NCBI GenBank assembly: GCA_030750975.1
Contig: JASMHC010000001.1
Coordinates: 287,595-351,594 of the forward strand
DNA length: 64,000 nucleotides
Direction: 5' to 3'
DNA from: Paracoccaceae bacterium
GTDB taxonomy: Bacteria; Pseudomonadota; Alphaproteobacteria; Rhodobacterales; Rhodobacteraceae
Made by a program: the position numbers and the translations under genes. The notes under the pieces are model-generated. The model saw nothing but the letters and a program-made list of their open reading frames with translations, searched no databases and had not been told where the DNA came from. Below, piece by piece: positions 18,274 to 27,640 of this stretch (the stretch's first letter is position 1; every line of letters begins with the position of its first letter).

Positions 18274-20559
18274 CTATTTGGTTCCGTCGATAGTCTCGGT
18301 TTCGTTCAGCGGAAGATGAATGATGGCCATTGCCCCCTGATGGGTGCAGCCGTCAAACGGATCAGCACTTTCAAGTTGAAGTGTACCCCCATGATCTTCC
18401 ACGATTTTCTTGACAATTGGCAACCCAAGGCCCGTGCCTTCGGCGCGCGTGGTATAATATGGCTCAAACAGTTTGGTGCGATCTTCGGGAAGACCGACAC
18501 CATTGTCTGCGATTGTCAGCTTCGCATCCTTTTCACCGACCTTAAGCGTTACTTTTATTTCACCATGAAAGCCGTTGCCCTCATTTTGCTGTTTTCTTTC
18601 AACGCTTTCAGCCGCGTTCTTCAACAGGTTTGTTAAGACCTGACTTATCATTGTCGGGTCAAGAACGGCCATGGAAGCACCGTCAGGCAAAGACACCGCG
18701 TATCTGATAGCCGTGAAATTGCTGCTTTGAAGCGTGACGGCGCTGGAAATCAGCGCGTTCAGATCGGCCGAAACCTTGGACGGTTCCGGCATTCGCGCAA
18801 ACTTGGAAAATTCATCAACAATGCGGCGCAAATCATTGGTTTGGCGGACAATTACGTCGGTCAACTCGGAAAGCGTGTGTTGATCTTCCTGCGCAAGCAA
18901 CGCTGTGTATTTTCGGCGAATACGCTCGGCCGACAATTGGATCGGGGTCAGCGGGTTTTTGATCTCGTGGGCAATGCGCCGCGCCACATCTCCCCAAGCG
19001 GCCATGCGCTGTGCCGATACAAGATTGGTCACATCGTCAAACGCAATCACATAACCCTCTGCCCCGCCTTCTTCGTTCAGACGTCGCGACATGCGCACCA
19101 ACAGAATCTCGAGCTTTCCACCCCGAGAAACCCGGACTTCGCCCTGAAGCACGTCACGGCCCGTGGAAATCAGTTCGCTGAACATTGCCGCGAATTCCGG
19201 TACAGTTTCCGAAATTTTCCGATGGCTGCCCGCGTCCCTGATATCAAGCAGACGTTCAGCCGAGCGGTTGGCAAAATCAACCTGCCCTTCCGCGTCAAGT
19301 CCGAGAACACCTGATGTGACCGAGCTGAGCACGGAATCAAACAATCGCCGCCGACGTTCGTTCTGATTTGAGGTTTCAATCAGCTTGCCGCGCTGATCCT
19401 TCAAATCACGGGTCATCTGGTTGAAGTACCGGCCAAGCATCGCGAATTCGTCGTCATGGGATTCTTCCGGCACGCTTGTGTCCAATTCCCCTTCGCCCAC
19501 GCGCTGCACCGCGTTTGCAAGGCGGCCCACGGGGCGGGCAAGCTGTTCGGAGAACCAAAGTGCGGCCCAGATCGATGACAGGATAACAATCAATGCAAAC
19601 CCGATATAAATCAGGCCGAATTCAAACAAGAGCTGCCCCCTGTCGCTTTCAAGCTGCTCATAAAGGCTGACGGTTTGTTTGGTTTCGTCCAGCAGGTTCA
19701 GGATTTCCCCGTCTACTTCGCGGCTGACATAAAGATAGCGATCCACGTAAGCCGTCAGCGGAACGATGGCGCGGAATTCGTTGATGTCCCAATCTTCGAT
19801 AACATGGGCACCCTCGGTCAGGGCCATGTTGATCTGCTCTTCGCGGGGTTGCTCGAAATCAAACAGATAGGAGCGTTCGCCACGGGTGCGAAGTTCACCG
19901 GTGCTGTCGATGATGAAAGCCTCTTTCAGGCCACGCTGGATGCCGTTTTGGCCCAGAACCAGATTCTCTCGAAGTGAGCGGCCATTGTTGCGGGTTCGGT
20001 CCAGAAACCGCGCCAGTGCCTGACTGTCGGCCAAAAGTGCGTCCCGGTGTTCATCCTCATAGGCCTGCGCCGCGGCAAGCGAGGTGGTGAGCACGCGCTG
20101 AACACGTTCGGAAAACCACCCTTCGAGACCAAAGTTCACCGTCACCACCGCAAAAACGGCGACGATGATGGTCGGAAGCAAGGCAAGCGTGGCGAAAAAA
20201 CGGGTCAGTCTGAGATGCAGCTTGGAACCGGCGGACCGCGCCCTTCGGGCCAGAAACAGCGAAACAACCCGATGCAGCACCAGCGCTGCAAGCGCGATGA
20301 CATAAACGAGGTCTGCAAGCAGGACAAATCGCAAAGCCGGTGATGCACTGCCGTGATCCAACGGGCCAAGCACGAGGAATGTTGCCAAAGCAAGGATCGG
20401 ACCCATGATCGCAACCGACATGGTTGCGATCGTGCCCATGCGCTTTTGAAACCGTAACGCGCGTGCCCTGTTTCTGGCTTTGCGCTGTCCGGCAATCTGA
20501 CCGGTCTGAGCCAAATCCTGCCCCGTAAATTCCAACTTCGCGTGTTGCCGCGCAACCAC
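18274..20559 (-). CDS. ntrY: Sensor histidine kinase NtrY
   Basis: 761 residues from a GTG start with AGG 9 nt upstream. Several membrane helices lie in the N-terminal part (about 45-70, 78-100, 118-140 and 310-332) around a periplasmic sensing region, followed by HAMP (RLANAVQRVGEGELD), a PAS domain (SGVLGLDAEGQVDFANRSAE) and the kinase core with H-box [14 protein letters not shown] and ATP-lid GTGLGLPIVKKI. Forms the NtrYX pair. It sits 14 nt downstream of ntrC. Confidence 0.94.
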   Translation of the reverse strand: MVARQHAKLEFTGQDLAQTGQIAGQRKARNRARALRFQKRMGTIATMSVAIMGPILALATFLVLGPLDHGSASPALRFVLLADLVYVIALAALVLHRVVSLFLARRARSAGSKLHLRLTRFFATLALLPTIIVAVFAVVTVNFGLEGWFSERVQRVLTTSLAAAQAYEDEHRDALLADSQALARFLDRTRNNGRSLRENLVLGQNGIQRGLKEAFIIDSTGELRTRGERSYLFDFEQPREEQINMALTEGAHVIEDWDINEFRAIVPLTAYVDRYLYVSREVDGEILNLLDETKQTVSLYEQLESDRGQLLFEFGLIYIGFALIVILSSIWAALWFSEQLARPVGRLANAVQRVGEGELDTSVPEESHDDEFAMLGRYFNQMTRDLKDQRGKLIETSNQNERRRRLFDSVLSSVTSGVLGLDAEGQVDFANRSAERLLDIRDAGSHRKISETVPEFAAMFSELISTGRDVLQGEVRVSRGGKLEILLVRMSRRLNEEGGAEGYVIAFDDVTNLVSAQRMAAWGDVARRIAHEIKNPLTPIQLSAERIRRKYTALLAQEDQHTLSELTDVIVRQTNDLRRIVDEFSKFARMPEPSKVSADLNALISSAVTLQSSNFTAIRYAVSLPDGASMAVLDPTMISQVLTNLLKNAAESVERKQQNEGNGFHGEIKVTLKVGEKDAKLTIADNGVGLPEDRTKLFEPYYTTRAEGTGLGLPIVKKIVEDHGGTLQLESADPFDGCTHQGAMAIIHLPLNETETIDGTK

Positions 20560-20573
20560 GCACTGTTGCCTAT

Positions 20574-21941
20574 TTACATCAGCTTCCGGCGCCTTGTCAC
20601 CTCAATCCCAAGCTCACTGATCTTTTTGCGCAGGGTATTGCGGTTAATACCCAGTAAATCAGCGCATTTGGCCTGATTTCCACCGGTCGCATCCAGCGAT
20701 ATCTCGATCAGAGGGATCTCAAGCTCGGCAAGGATTCGCTGATATAACCCCGGAGGAGGCAGGTCCCGCCCGTGCAGATCGAAGTAGCGTTGCAGGTGCA
20801 GGCGCACCGAATCGCTGAGCCTGGCTTGCTCGCCCCCATCCAGATGCTGGCGAATGGCCGGTTGATTGGCGAGGATATTCTCGGCCTCCGCGCGGGTGAT
20901 TATGTCTTCGCGCGCGCTCGAGGCCAGACGCAAGGCAAAATTTTCAAGCTGGCGCACATTGCCCGGCCAGCTGTAGCGCCGCATCAGTTCCATAGCATCA
21001 TCGGCGATATCAACATGACGCTGTCCGTTGACCTCTTGCCGGGCAAGGAAAAACTGCACGAGAAGCGGGATGTCTTCGACCCTTTCACGCAAGGCTGGCA
21101 CGGAAATCGTGACACCGCTCATGCGATAAAACAAATCCTCGCGGAAATTGCCCGCCTCGAGCGCCTTGCCCAGATCCGACTGGCTGGTGGCGGTGAACCG
21201 GGGCTGATAATCACCCAGACCGTCAAACATGCGCACGATGCGGGCCTGAGCTTCTGTGCCAAAATCGCCGATTTCGTCAAACAGCAGCGTTCCGCCTTTT
21301 ACCCGCGCCAGAATCTTTGCCGGGCCTTCGAGCGTTTCCAGATCTTGCGCATTCACGGTGACAAAGGGCAGGTTTCGCCGATCCGACAAATCGTGAATGG
21401 TCCGCGCAATCAGCGACTTGCCCGTTCCGCTTTCGCCAAGGATCAGCGCTGGCAAATCCGTATTCACCACATTGGCGACCGTGCGATAGAGGTTTTGCAT
21501 CACCGGCGTCTTGCCGATCAGCGGCAGCTCTTCCGGTGCGGTCGCCGGTGCTTCGGCCGTATTTCGGCGGATCGTTTTGCGCGTCTGCAAAGCGCGAGAG
21601 ACACGTTGCATCAGGTCCGGCAGATCAAACGGCTTGGGCAGATAGTCAAAGGCGTCAGCCTCGTTGGCCTGAATTGCGGTCATGATGGTGTTCTGTGCCG
21701 AGATGACGATAACCGGAAGCTCGGGGCGCAATTCGTGGATCCGCGGCAACATCTCAAGCCCGTTGCCATCCGGCATCATCACATCCGAAACCACCGCATC
21801 GCCGCGGCCTTCCTCGACCCAACGCATCAGGGTTGTCAAAGACGATGTGGCGTGAATTTTACAGCCCGCGCGCGTCAGGGCCTGTGTCAGAACCGTCCTG
21901 ATTGTTCGGTCATCATCTGCGACAAGAACTGTTCCGTCCAT
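20574..21941 (-). CDS. ntrC: Nitrogen regulator NtrC, type lacking GAFTGA
   Basis: 455 residues from the ATG at 21941. Receiver domain with Asp53 ([12 protein letters not shown]), AAA+ domain with Walker A GESGTGKS (169-176) and Walker [14 protein letters not shown], and a Fis-type DNA-binding end ([19 protein letters not shown]). The sigma-54 contact loop GAFTGA is missing; between the two Walker motifs the chain reads [19 protein letters not shown]. This matches the Rhodobacter NtrC type known to activate with the housekeeping sigma factor. It is 5 nt downstream of ntrB. Confidence 0.95.
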   Translation of the reverse strand: MDGTVLVADDDRTIRTVLTQALTRAGCKIHATSSLTTLMRWVEEGRGDAVVSDVMMPDGNGLEMLPRIHELRPELPVIVISAQNTIMTAIQANEADAFDYLPKPFDLPDLMQRVSRALQTRKTIRRNTAEAPATAPEELPLIGKTPVMQNLYRTVANVVNTDLPALILGESGTGKSLIARTIHDLSDRRNLPFVTVNAQDLETLEGPAKILARVKGGTLLFDEIGDFGTEAQARIVRMFDGLGDYQPRFTATSQSDLGKALEAGNFREDLFYRMSGVTISVPALRERVEDIPLLVQFFLARQEVNGQRHVDIADDAMELMRRYSWPGNVRQLENFALRLASSAREDIITRAEAENILANQPAIRQHLDGGEQARLSDSVRLHLQRYFDLHGRDLPPPGLYQRILAELEIPLIEISLDATGGNQAKCADLLGINRNTLRKKISELGIEVTRRRKLM

Positions 21942-21946
21942 TTGCG

Positions 21947-23014
21947 TTACTCCTTGATGCGGGGGGCGACAGGCAGGGAAATCCGAAAGACCGTCCGGCC
22001 CGGAACGGAATCGACACCGATCCATCCGTCGTGATCGGCTATGATCTTGCTGACCAGGGCCAATCCCAGGCCCGTGCCGTTTTCACGGCCCGAAACAAAC
22101 GGATCGAACACGTTGCCAGCGATATCTTCGGGCAGGCCCGGCCCGTCATCCTGTATTTCGATTTGAAGCGGCAGGGAATTTCCGCTGCCATCGCGCCTGC
22201 GCAAACGCAAGGAATGCTCGTAATAGGTGCGAAGGCGTATTTCGCCGGTTTTGCCTTTGGTGGCTTCGCAAGCGTTTTTGATCAGGTTCATGATGACCTG
22301 AAGCAGTTGATCGGCATCGCAAAAGGCTTCGGGCAATGAGGGGTCGTAATCTTCGACAAACCGCATATGGGCACCGTATCCGACAACGGCGGATTTGCGG
22401 GCGCGGTCCAGAATGTCGTGGATGTTGATCGCTTCTTTCTGCGGCTGGCGCAGATTGCCGAATTGTTCGACCTGTTCCAGCAATTTCACGATACGGCGCG
22501 ATTCTTCGACAATCAGATCCGTCAATTCAAGGTCCTGCTGATCAAGGTTCATCGACAGCAATTGCGCGGCGCCGGTTATGCCGGCCAAGGGGTTTTTGAT
22601 CTCATGGGCCAGCATTTCTGCCATGCCGATGGCCGATTTGGCGGCAGAATTCGAGGTATTGCTGCGCCCCAGCCGCCCCGAGAATTCGCGTGGCTGGATC
22701 AGGAACAGCATCGATCCGGCTTCACGGTCAAAGGGCGAAATCTGGATATTGCACATCATCGGCGGACGATTGCCGCCGCCGACATCCACATCGTTCACAT
22801 AAAGCGATGATTGATCCCGGCGGCAGCGGTCAAAGGCTTCTTCAAGCGGGGCATCGACGGCCACCTTGTCCCAAACCGGAGCATCGCACATGGATTTTTC
22901 GGAGGCGTTGAAAAACCCCTCGGCCGCCGGGTTGATGGCAGAAATGTCGTCATTACTGTCGATCAGCAGCGCGGGAACCGGCAGTGAGGTCCATAATTGG
23001 GTTTCAATACTCAT
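21947..23014 (-). CDS. ntrB: Nitrogen sensor histidine kinase NtrB
   Basis: 355 residues, no membrane helices: a PAS domain (about 8-110), the H-box [19 protein letters not shown] and an ATP-binding domain with [18 protein letters not shown] and [12 protein letters not shown]. NtrB phosphorylates or dephosphorylates NtrC under PII control. The start overlaps the dusB stop by 4 nt, so the whole dusB-ntrB-ntrC-ntrY-ntrX series is a single operon read leftwards. Confidence 0.95.
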   Translation of the reverse strand: MSIETQLWTSLPVPALLIDSNDDISAINPAAEGFFNASEKSMCDAPVWDKVAVDAPLEEAFDRCRRDQSSLYVNDVDVGGGNRPPMMCNIQISPFDREAGSMLFLIQPREFSGRLGRSNTSNSAAKSAIGMAEMLAHEIKNPLAGITGAAQLLSMNLDQQDLELTDLIVEESRRIVKLLEQVEQFGNLRQPQKEAINIHDILDRARKSAVVGYGAHMRFVEDYDPSLPEAFCDADQLLQVIMNLIKNACEATKGKTGEIRLRTYYEHSLRLRRRDGSGNSLPLQIEIQDDGPGLPEDIAGNVFDPFVSGRENGTGLGLALVSKIIADHDGWIGVDSVPGRTVFRISLPVAPRIKE

Positions 23015-23997
23015 GCCGCTGCCTCACGTTCCGATGAAGACAAGGCATCGGGCAATAATTGAATAACCTCGCGGCAGTTTGGTTCGGTCAGAATGCGTTT
23101 TCGCATACCGGCCGTGGTTCCGGCGGTGTCCATATACCACCCAAGATGCTTTCGGGCGACGCGGCTTCCAAGTGTCTCGCCGTAGAAATTCAGCATATCG
23201 CGGTAATGTGCGATCACCATGTCAACAAAGTCAGACCCCACGGGAATAATCGGCGCGGGCGTTCCGTAAAGCTCGTGTGCTATCTTGGAGATCTGCCAGG
23301 GACGGCCCTGAATGCCGCGCCCAACCATCACCCCGTCGGCACCGGATTGCGCCAGCGCGGTCCTGGCCGAGACCGTGTCAACGATATCCCCGTTCACAAT
23401 GACGGGAATGCCCACCGCGTTTTTGATCGGTCGGATCGCTTTCCAATCGGCCTGCCCCTTATAGAACTGACATCTGGTGCGTCCGTGAATGGTCAGCATC
23501 CGAACGCCGCTTTGTTCTGCCCGAATGGCCAGCCCTTTGGCGTTCAGGCTGGCGTCGTCCCAGCCCAGCCGTGTTTTCAAAGTGACCGGAATGGATACTT
23601 CGCTGACAACGGCCTCGATCAGGGAAAGCGCGTGATCAAGATCCTTCAAAAGGGCCGAACCGCTAAGCCCGTTGGTCACTTTTTTCGCAGGACACCCCAT
23701 GTTGATATCAATGATCCGCGCACCGTTGTCTTCAACGATACGCGCGGCGCGTTTCATCCATTCCGCCTCGCGCCCAGCGATCTGGACCGAGGTGTTTTCA
23801 ACGCCAAACCCAAGCTCGGCCTTTTCGCGAACCCCCGGCTTGGACTGCACCATTTCCTGACTTGCAACCATTTCGCTGACCACCAATCCCGCGCCAAAGG
23901 CCGAAACCAGTTTGCGGAAAGGCAGATCGGTGATGCCGGCCAAAGGGGCCAGCAATACAGGTGAGGTGATGGGTACAGAGCCGATTTGAAGGGTCAT
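23011..23997 (-). CDS. dusB: tRNA-dihydrouridine synthase (NifR3/DusB)
   Basis: 328 residues, an FMN-dependent TIM-barrel enzyme that reduces uridine in tRNA. Signature stretches LLAPLAGITDLPFRKL, the catalytic-cysteine region MGCPAKKVT and the FMN-phosphate loop GADGVMVGRGIQGRPW are all present. In Rhodobacter and relatives the gene was named nifR3 for its place in front of ntrBC; the same order is seen here with a 4-nt overlap to ntrB. The promoter of the operon should lie in 23998-24167. Confidence 0.94.
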   Translation of the reverse strand: MTLQIGSVPITSPVLLAPLAGITDLPFRKLVSAFGAGLVVSEMVASQEMVQSKPGVREKAELGFGVENTSVQIAGREAEWMKRAARIVEDNGARIIDINMGCPAKKVTNGLSGSALLKDLDHALSLIEAVVSEVSIPVTLKTRLGWDDASLNAKGLAIRAEQSGVRMLTIHGRTRCQFYKGQADWKAIRPIKNAVGIPVIVNGDIVDTVSARTALAQSGADGVMVGRGIQGRPWQISKIAHELYGTPAPIIPVGSDFVDMVIAHYRDMLNFYGETLGSRVARKHLGWYMDTAGTTAGMRKRILTEPNCREVIQLLPDALSSSEREAAA

Positions 23998-24167
23998 GAT
24001 ATATCCTAGTGCCTTTAGGAAGTAATCCTGTGATAAGGGGCAGGCAATGGGTAAATGGCCATTTTTTGGTCACATCCGCGCATTTGCACAAATTTTAATC
24101 ACACGCCCTTCGTTGCCACGGTCCAAGCACATCCGTAAATAACGATAAGCACAACACGGGACATATC

Positions 24168-25295
24168 ATGAGTACAGCCGCCATCATCGTCGCCGCCGGG
24201 CGCGGCACGCGCGCCGGGGGTGATCTTCCCAAGCAGTGGCAAACGCTTGCAGGGCGACGTGTTGCTGACTGGACATTGGATGTTTTCCAAAGATCACAGG
24301 ATGTGGACAGGATCTTATTGGTGATACACCCCGATGATCGCGAACTGGCCGCTGATCTGGATGTTGAAACCGCGATTGGAGGCGCGACGCGCGATGCGTC
24401 GGTTCTTGCCGGTCTTTTGGCGCTTGAAGGCAGTGATTGCGACAAGGTGCTGATTCACGATGTGGCCCGACCCTGCCTTGATGGTGGCCTTATCGCCCGC
24501 ATTTTGCAGACGCTCGACAGCGCCGACGGCGCGGCACCAGCGCTGGCCGTGACAGATGCGCTTTGGACCGGTTCTTCTGGGAAAGTGACGGGCATGCAGG
24601 ATCGTCAGGGCCTTTATCGCGCACAAACGCCCCAGGGATTTCGCTATCCCGCAATTCTGGCGGCACATAAATCCAATGACCGGCCAGCGGCTGATGATGT
24701 TGAGGTGGCACGAAACGCAAGCCTTGACGTTGCCATGGTCGAAGGGCACGAAAACAATCTGAAAATCACAACACCGGCCGATTTTGCGCGGGCGGAACAC
24801 ATATTAAGGGGCGATATGGATATCCGTTTGGGCAATGGTTATGACGTGCACCGCTTTGGCAAAGGAGATCACGTCATTCTTTGTGGCGTGAAAATGCCAC
24901 ATGATCGCGGGTTGCAAGGACATTCGGATGCAGATGTCGGGATGCATGCTGTCACCGATGCAATTTACGGCGCCTTGGCCGAGGGCGATATTGGCCGCCA
25001 CTTCCCCCCATCCGACATGCAATGGAAAGGTGCGGCAAGCGACATTTTTCTCAAACACGCGGTGGAATTGGCAAGCCATAAGGGGTTCCGGATTTCAAAT
25101 GTCGATTGCACCCTGATCTGCGAAACCCCGAAAATCGGCCCGCATGCCGGGGCGATGCGGGCGATAATGGCAAAGATCATGGGGATCGGGGCGGATCGAG
25201 TCTCGGTCAAGGCCACGACAAGCGAACAACTGGGCTTTACAGGCCGCAAGGAAGGGATTGCTGCCGTTGCGACGGCAACATTGGTGCAGACATGA
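24168..25295 (+). CDS. ispDF: Bifunctional IspD/IspF of the MEP isoprenoid pathway
   Basis: 375 residues joining two enzymes. Residues 1 to about 215 are IspD (nucleotide loop [20 protein letters not shown], later TDALW and RAQTPQGF), making CDP-methylerythritol. From about 217 IspF begins ([12 protein letters not shown], zinc ligands in GYDVHRF and [10 protein letters not shown], end motif [15 protein letters not shown]), making the cyclodiphosphate. The fusion is typical of alphaproteobacteria. It overlaps pgpA by 4 nt. Confidence 0.96.
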   Translation: MSTAAIIVAAGRGTRAGGDLPKQWQTLAGRRVADWTLDVFQRSQDVDRILLVIHPDDRELAADLDVETAIGGATRDASVLAGLLALEGSDCDKVLIHDVARPCLDGGLIARILQTLDSADGAAPALAVTDALWTGSSGKVTGMQDRQGLYRAQTPQGFRYPAILAAHKSNDRPAADDVEVARNASLDVAMVEGHENNLKITTPADFARAEHILRGDMDIRLGNGYDVHRFGKGDHVILCGVKMPHDRGLQGHSDADVGMHAVTDAIYGALAEGDIGRHFPPSDMQWKGAASDIFLKHAVELASHKGFRISNVDCTLICETPKIGPHAGAMRAIMAKIMGIGADRVSVKATTSEQLGFTGRKEGIAAVATATLVQT

Positions 25296-25780
25296 GCAAA
25301 TGGATCGCGACAGTATTGGGCGTCGGCTACCTGAAGCCCGCGCCCGGCACATGGGGATCGCTGGCAGCCCTTCCTATGTTTTGGGCGTTGCATCAGCTGG
25401 GGGGCTGGCCGGTAGCCCTTGCTTCGACAATCGGGGTGGTTTTCGTTGGGGTTTGGGCGATCCGGCGAGAGACGGAAGGAAAAGACAACCACGACCCGTC
25501 CGAAATCGTGATAGACGAGGTTGCGGGCCAATGGATCGCGCTGCTGCCCGTGTCCATCGGAGCCGCTGCCGCCGGATCGGACGTGCTGGCGCTTTACCCC
25601 GGCTGGATATCCGCCTTCATTCTGTTTCGTCTGTTCGACATCTGGAAACCCGGTCCCGTAGGCTGGGCGGATCGAAAAAATACCGCATGGGGTGTCATGC
25701 TGGACGATGTGTTCGCCGGTATTTTGGCGGCAATCGGCACATTGCTTCTGGCCGGGCTGTCACACGGGTTTTTGCTGTGA
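25292..25780 (+). CDS. pgpA: Phosphatidylglycerophosphatase A
   Basis: 162 residues from the ATG overlapping the ispDF stop. Membrane protein of the PgpA family: [17 protein letters not shown], then [14 protein letters not shown] with the conserved acidic residues, and a later [16 protein letters not shown]. It removes phosphate from phosphatidylglycerophosphate to make phosphatidylglycerol. Overlaps cinA by one base (TGATG), so ispDF-pgpA-cinA are one operon. Confidence 0.93.
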   Translation: MSKWIATVLGVGYLKPAPGTWGSLAALPMFWALHQLGGWPVALASTIGVVFVGVWAIRRETEGKDNHDPSEIVIDEVAGQWIALLPVSIGAAAAGSDVLALYPGWISAFILFRLFDIWKPGPVGWADRKNTAWGVMLDDVFAGILAAIGTLLLAGLSHGFLL

Positions 25781-26265
25781 TGACACCTGCCGCGCAAATT
25801 GTGGAAACGGCGCTTCGAAAGGGTGTCCTGATCGCAACCGCCGAAAGCTGTACGGCGGGCATGATCTCGGCCGCTATCACGGATATTGCCGGATCGTCGG
25901 CGGTTTTTGATCGCGGGTTCGTGACCTACTCGAATGCCGCAAAAATGGACATGACCGGCGTTCAACCATCGACGCTTGCCAGCTATGGCGCGGTTTCCCA
26001 AGAGGTGGTGCGGGAAATGGCCGAAGGCGCGCTGAAATCATCGGGCGCGCAGATAGCGGTTGCCGTCAGCGGCATTGCCGGACCGGGCGGATCCGAGCAT
26101 AAGCCCGAAGGCCGGGTATGTTTTGCGCTGTCTTGCGAAACCCAGATCACAAAATCCGAAACCATCGATTTTGGCGCAATCGGACGGGCACAGGTTCGAC
26201 AGGCCACGGTGAATCATGCGCTTGAAATGTTGCTTTCTGGCCTCTCAAGTTTCGATGACAAATAA
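25780..26265 (+). CDS. CinA C-terminal-domain protein (nicotinamide-nucleotide amidase)
   Basis: 161 residues covering only the C-terminal domain of CinA: GVLIATAESCTAGMISAAIT, FDRGFVTYSNAAK and AVSGIAGPGGSEHKPEGRVCF. Stand-alone versions (PncC) deamidate nicotinamide mononucleotide in pyridine-nucleotide recycling. The N-terminal MoaB-like half of full CinA is absent, which is normal for this group. Last gene of the ispDF-pgpA operon. Confidence 0.93.
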   Translation: MTPAAQIVETALRKGVLIATAESCTAGMISAAITDIAGSSAVFDRGFVTYSNAAKMDMTGVQPSTLASYGAVSQEVVREMAEGALKSSGAQIAVAVSGIAGPGGSEHKPEGRVCFALSCETQITKSETIDFGAIGRAQVRQATVNHALEMLLSGLSSFDDK

Positions 26266-26284
26266 GGCATATGCCGGTGTGGGC

Positions 26285-26315
26285 GCACAATTATTGTGCA
26301 AATCGAGAATTGACG
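26285..26315 (+). promoter_or_regulatory. NtrC-like palindrome and -35 element upstream of amtB
   Basis: GCACAAT-T-ATTGTGC at 26285-26299 is a perfect inverted repeat that fits the GCAC-N7-GTGC pattern of NtrC sites. A TTGACG hexamer follows at 26310-26315; a good -10 is not obvious 17 nt later, as expected for an activator-dependent promoter. The site is 113 nt before the amtB ATG. Inference from pattern only. Confidence 0.5.
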
Positions 26316-26411
26316 CGATTTTAAGCACTGCATTTGCGAGCTGCCACTTTTCTCATCACTGAATCCTCTTTCAAAGACCCTCAAACAGTTTTTGAACGAG
26401 AGGATCAAAGA

Positions 26412-27590
26412 ATGAACGGAGCGGATACCTCCTGGATCATCGTTGCGACAGCGCTTGTGCTGTTCATGTCCCTGCCTGGCCTGGCGCTTTTCTATGGCGG
26501 CCTGGTTCGTGCCCGAAATGTGCTCAGCGTGTTTATGCATGTCTACGCAATTGCCTGTTTGATGAGCATCCTGTGGTTCGCCGTCGGATATTCCATCGCA
26601 TTTGGTGATGGCGGCGCCCTTTGGGGCGGCTTGGGCAAGTCCTTCCTGTCCGGCGTCACCGTTGACTCGCTTTCCGGCAGCCTGCCCGAAGTGTTGTTCT
26701 TTGCCTTTCAGATGACATTTGCCATCATCACCCCTGCCCTGATCGTCGGCGCCTATGTCGAGCGGATCGGCTTTGGATTTGTCCTTTTGTTCTCGGGCTT
26801 GTGGATGCTGGTCGTCTACGCACCGGTGGTCCATTGGATCTGGGGCGGCGGTTTTTTGTCGGATGGCGGGATTTTCGGCGAAATCGGCGTGCGCGACTTT
26901 GCAGGCGGTATCGTGGTGCACGAAACAGCCGCCATCGCATCCCTGCTGATCGCGATTTTCCTCGGGCCACGCAAAAACCAGAGCGTCCCGCCGCATAACC
27001 CCGGATTCGTGATGATCGGCGCGTCCATGCTTTGGGTCGGCTGGTTTGGTTTCAACGGAGGCTCGCAACTGGCCGCAGACGGCGGTGCGGCGATGGCGAT
27101 CACAGTGACCCACATTTCGGCCGCCGCAGCGTCGCTGACCTGGGCCGCATGGGAATACTTCAAATATGGCAAGGCGTCGCTGGTTGGCATTGTGACAGGT
27201 ACGATTGCAGGCCTGGCCTCGATCACACCGGCGTCCGGTTTTGTTGGTCCGGTCGAAGCCTTGGCAATCGGTGCGGTTGCGGGTGTTCTGTGTCAGGAAG
27301 CTGTGAATTTGATCCGCAACAAGCTGAAAATCGACGATACTCTGGACGTGTTCGCGGTTCACGGAGTTGGCGGTATCTTCGGATCGATCATGATTGCGGT
27401 CTTCGGCGAAGGCTCATTCATTGCCCAGCTTGGATCACTGTTGATTGTGGGTGTATTCACGACGGTCGTCACGATTGCGCTGATAAAACTTGTCGGTCTC
27501 GTGGTGCGTCTTCGGGTGGACGAGGAAAGCGAATATAATGGTCTCGACCTCAGTGCCCATGGCGAACGGGCTTATGACTTCACGTCATAA
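26412..27590 (+). CDS. amtB: Ammonium transporter AmtB
   Basis: 392 residues, 11 predicted membrane helices. Conserved features include GLALFYGGLVRARNVLS at the start, the phenylalanine gate FQMTFAIITPAL, and the twin pore histidines H170 (AGGIVVHETAA) and H317 (FAVHGVGGI). The ATG at 26412 is chosen because GAGAGGAT precedes it and the protein then begins at the first helix. No glnK lies next to it, unlike in many proteobacteria. A terminator follows the stop. Confidence 0.96.
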   Translation: MNGADTSWIIVATALVLFMSLPGLALFYGGLVRARNVLSVFMHVYAIACLMSILWFAVGYSIAFGDGGALWGGLGKSFLSGVTVDSLSGSLPEVLFFAFQMTFAIITPALIVGAYVERIGFGFVLLFSGLWMLVVYAPVVHWIWGGGFLSDGGIFGEIGVRDFAGGIVVHETAAIASLLIAIFLGPRKNQSVPPHNPGFVMIGASMLWVGWFGFNGGSQLAADGGAAMAITVTHISAAAASLTWAAWEYFKYGKASLVGIVTGTIAGLASITPASGFVGPVEALAIGAVAGVLCQEAVNLIRNKLKIDDTLDVFAVHGVGGIFGSIMIAVFGEGSFIAQLGSLLIVGVFTTVVTIALIKLVGLVVRLRVDEESEYNGLDLSAHGERAYDFTS

Positions 27591-27612
27591 AGTTTGATTT
27601 GCAAACTACATT

Positions 27613-27640
27613 GAAAGGCGTCCTGCGGGGCGCCTTTCTT
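27613..27640. terminator. Bidirectional intrinsic terminator after amtB
   Basis: AAAGGCG and CGCCTTT form a stem with a short GC-rich loop, followed by CTT on the plus strand and by a T-run on the minus strand. It reaches the stop of the convergent MmgE/PrpD gene, so it can end both transcripts. Confidence 0.75.

Noticed and set aside
20772..22034. Plus-strand open frame of 420 codons
   Set aside because: Antisense to ntrC, which has full receiver, AAA+ and HTH motifs.
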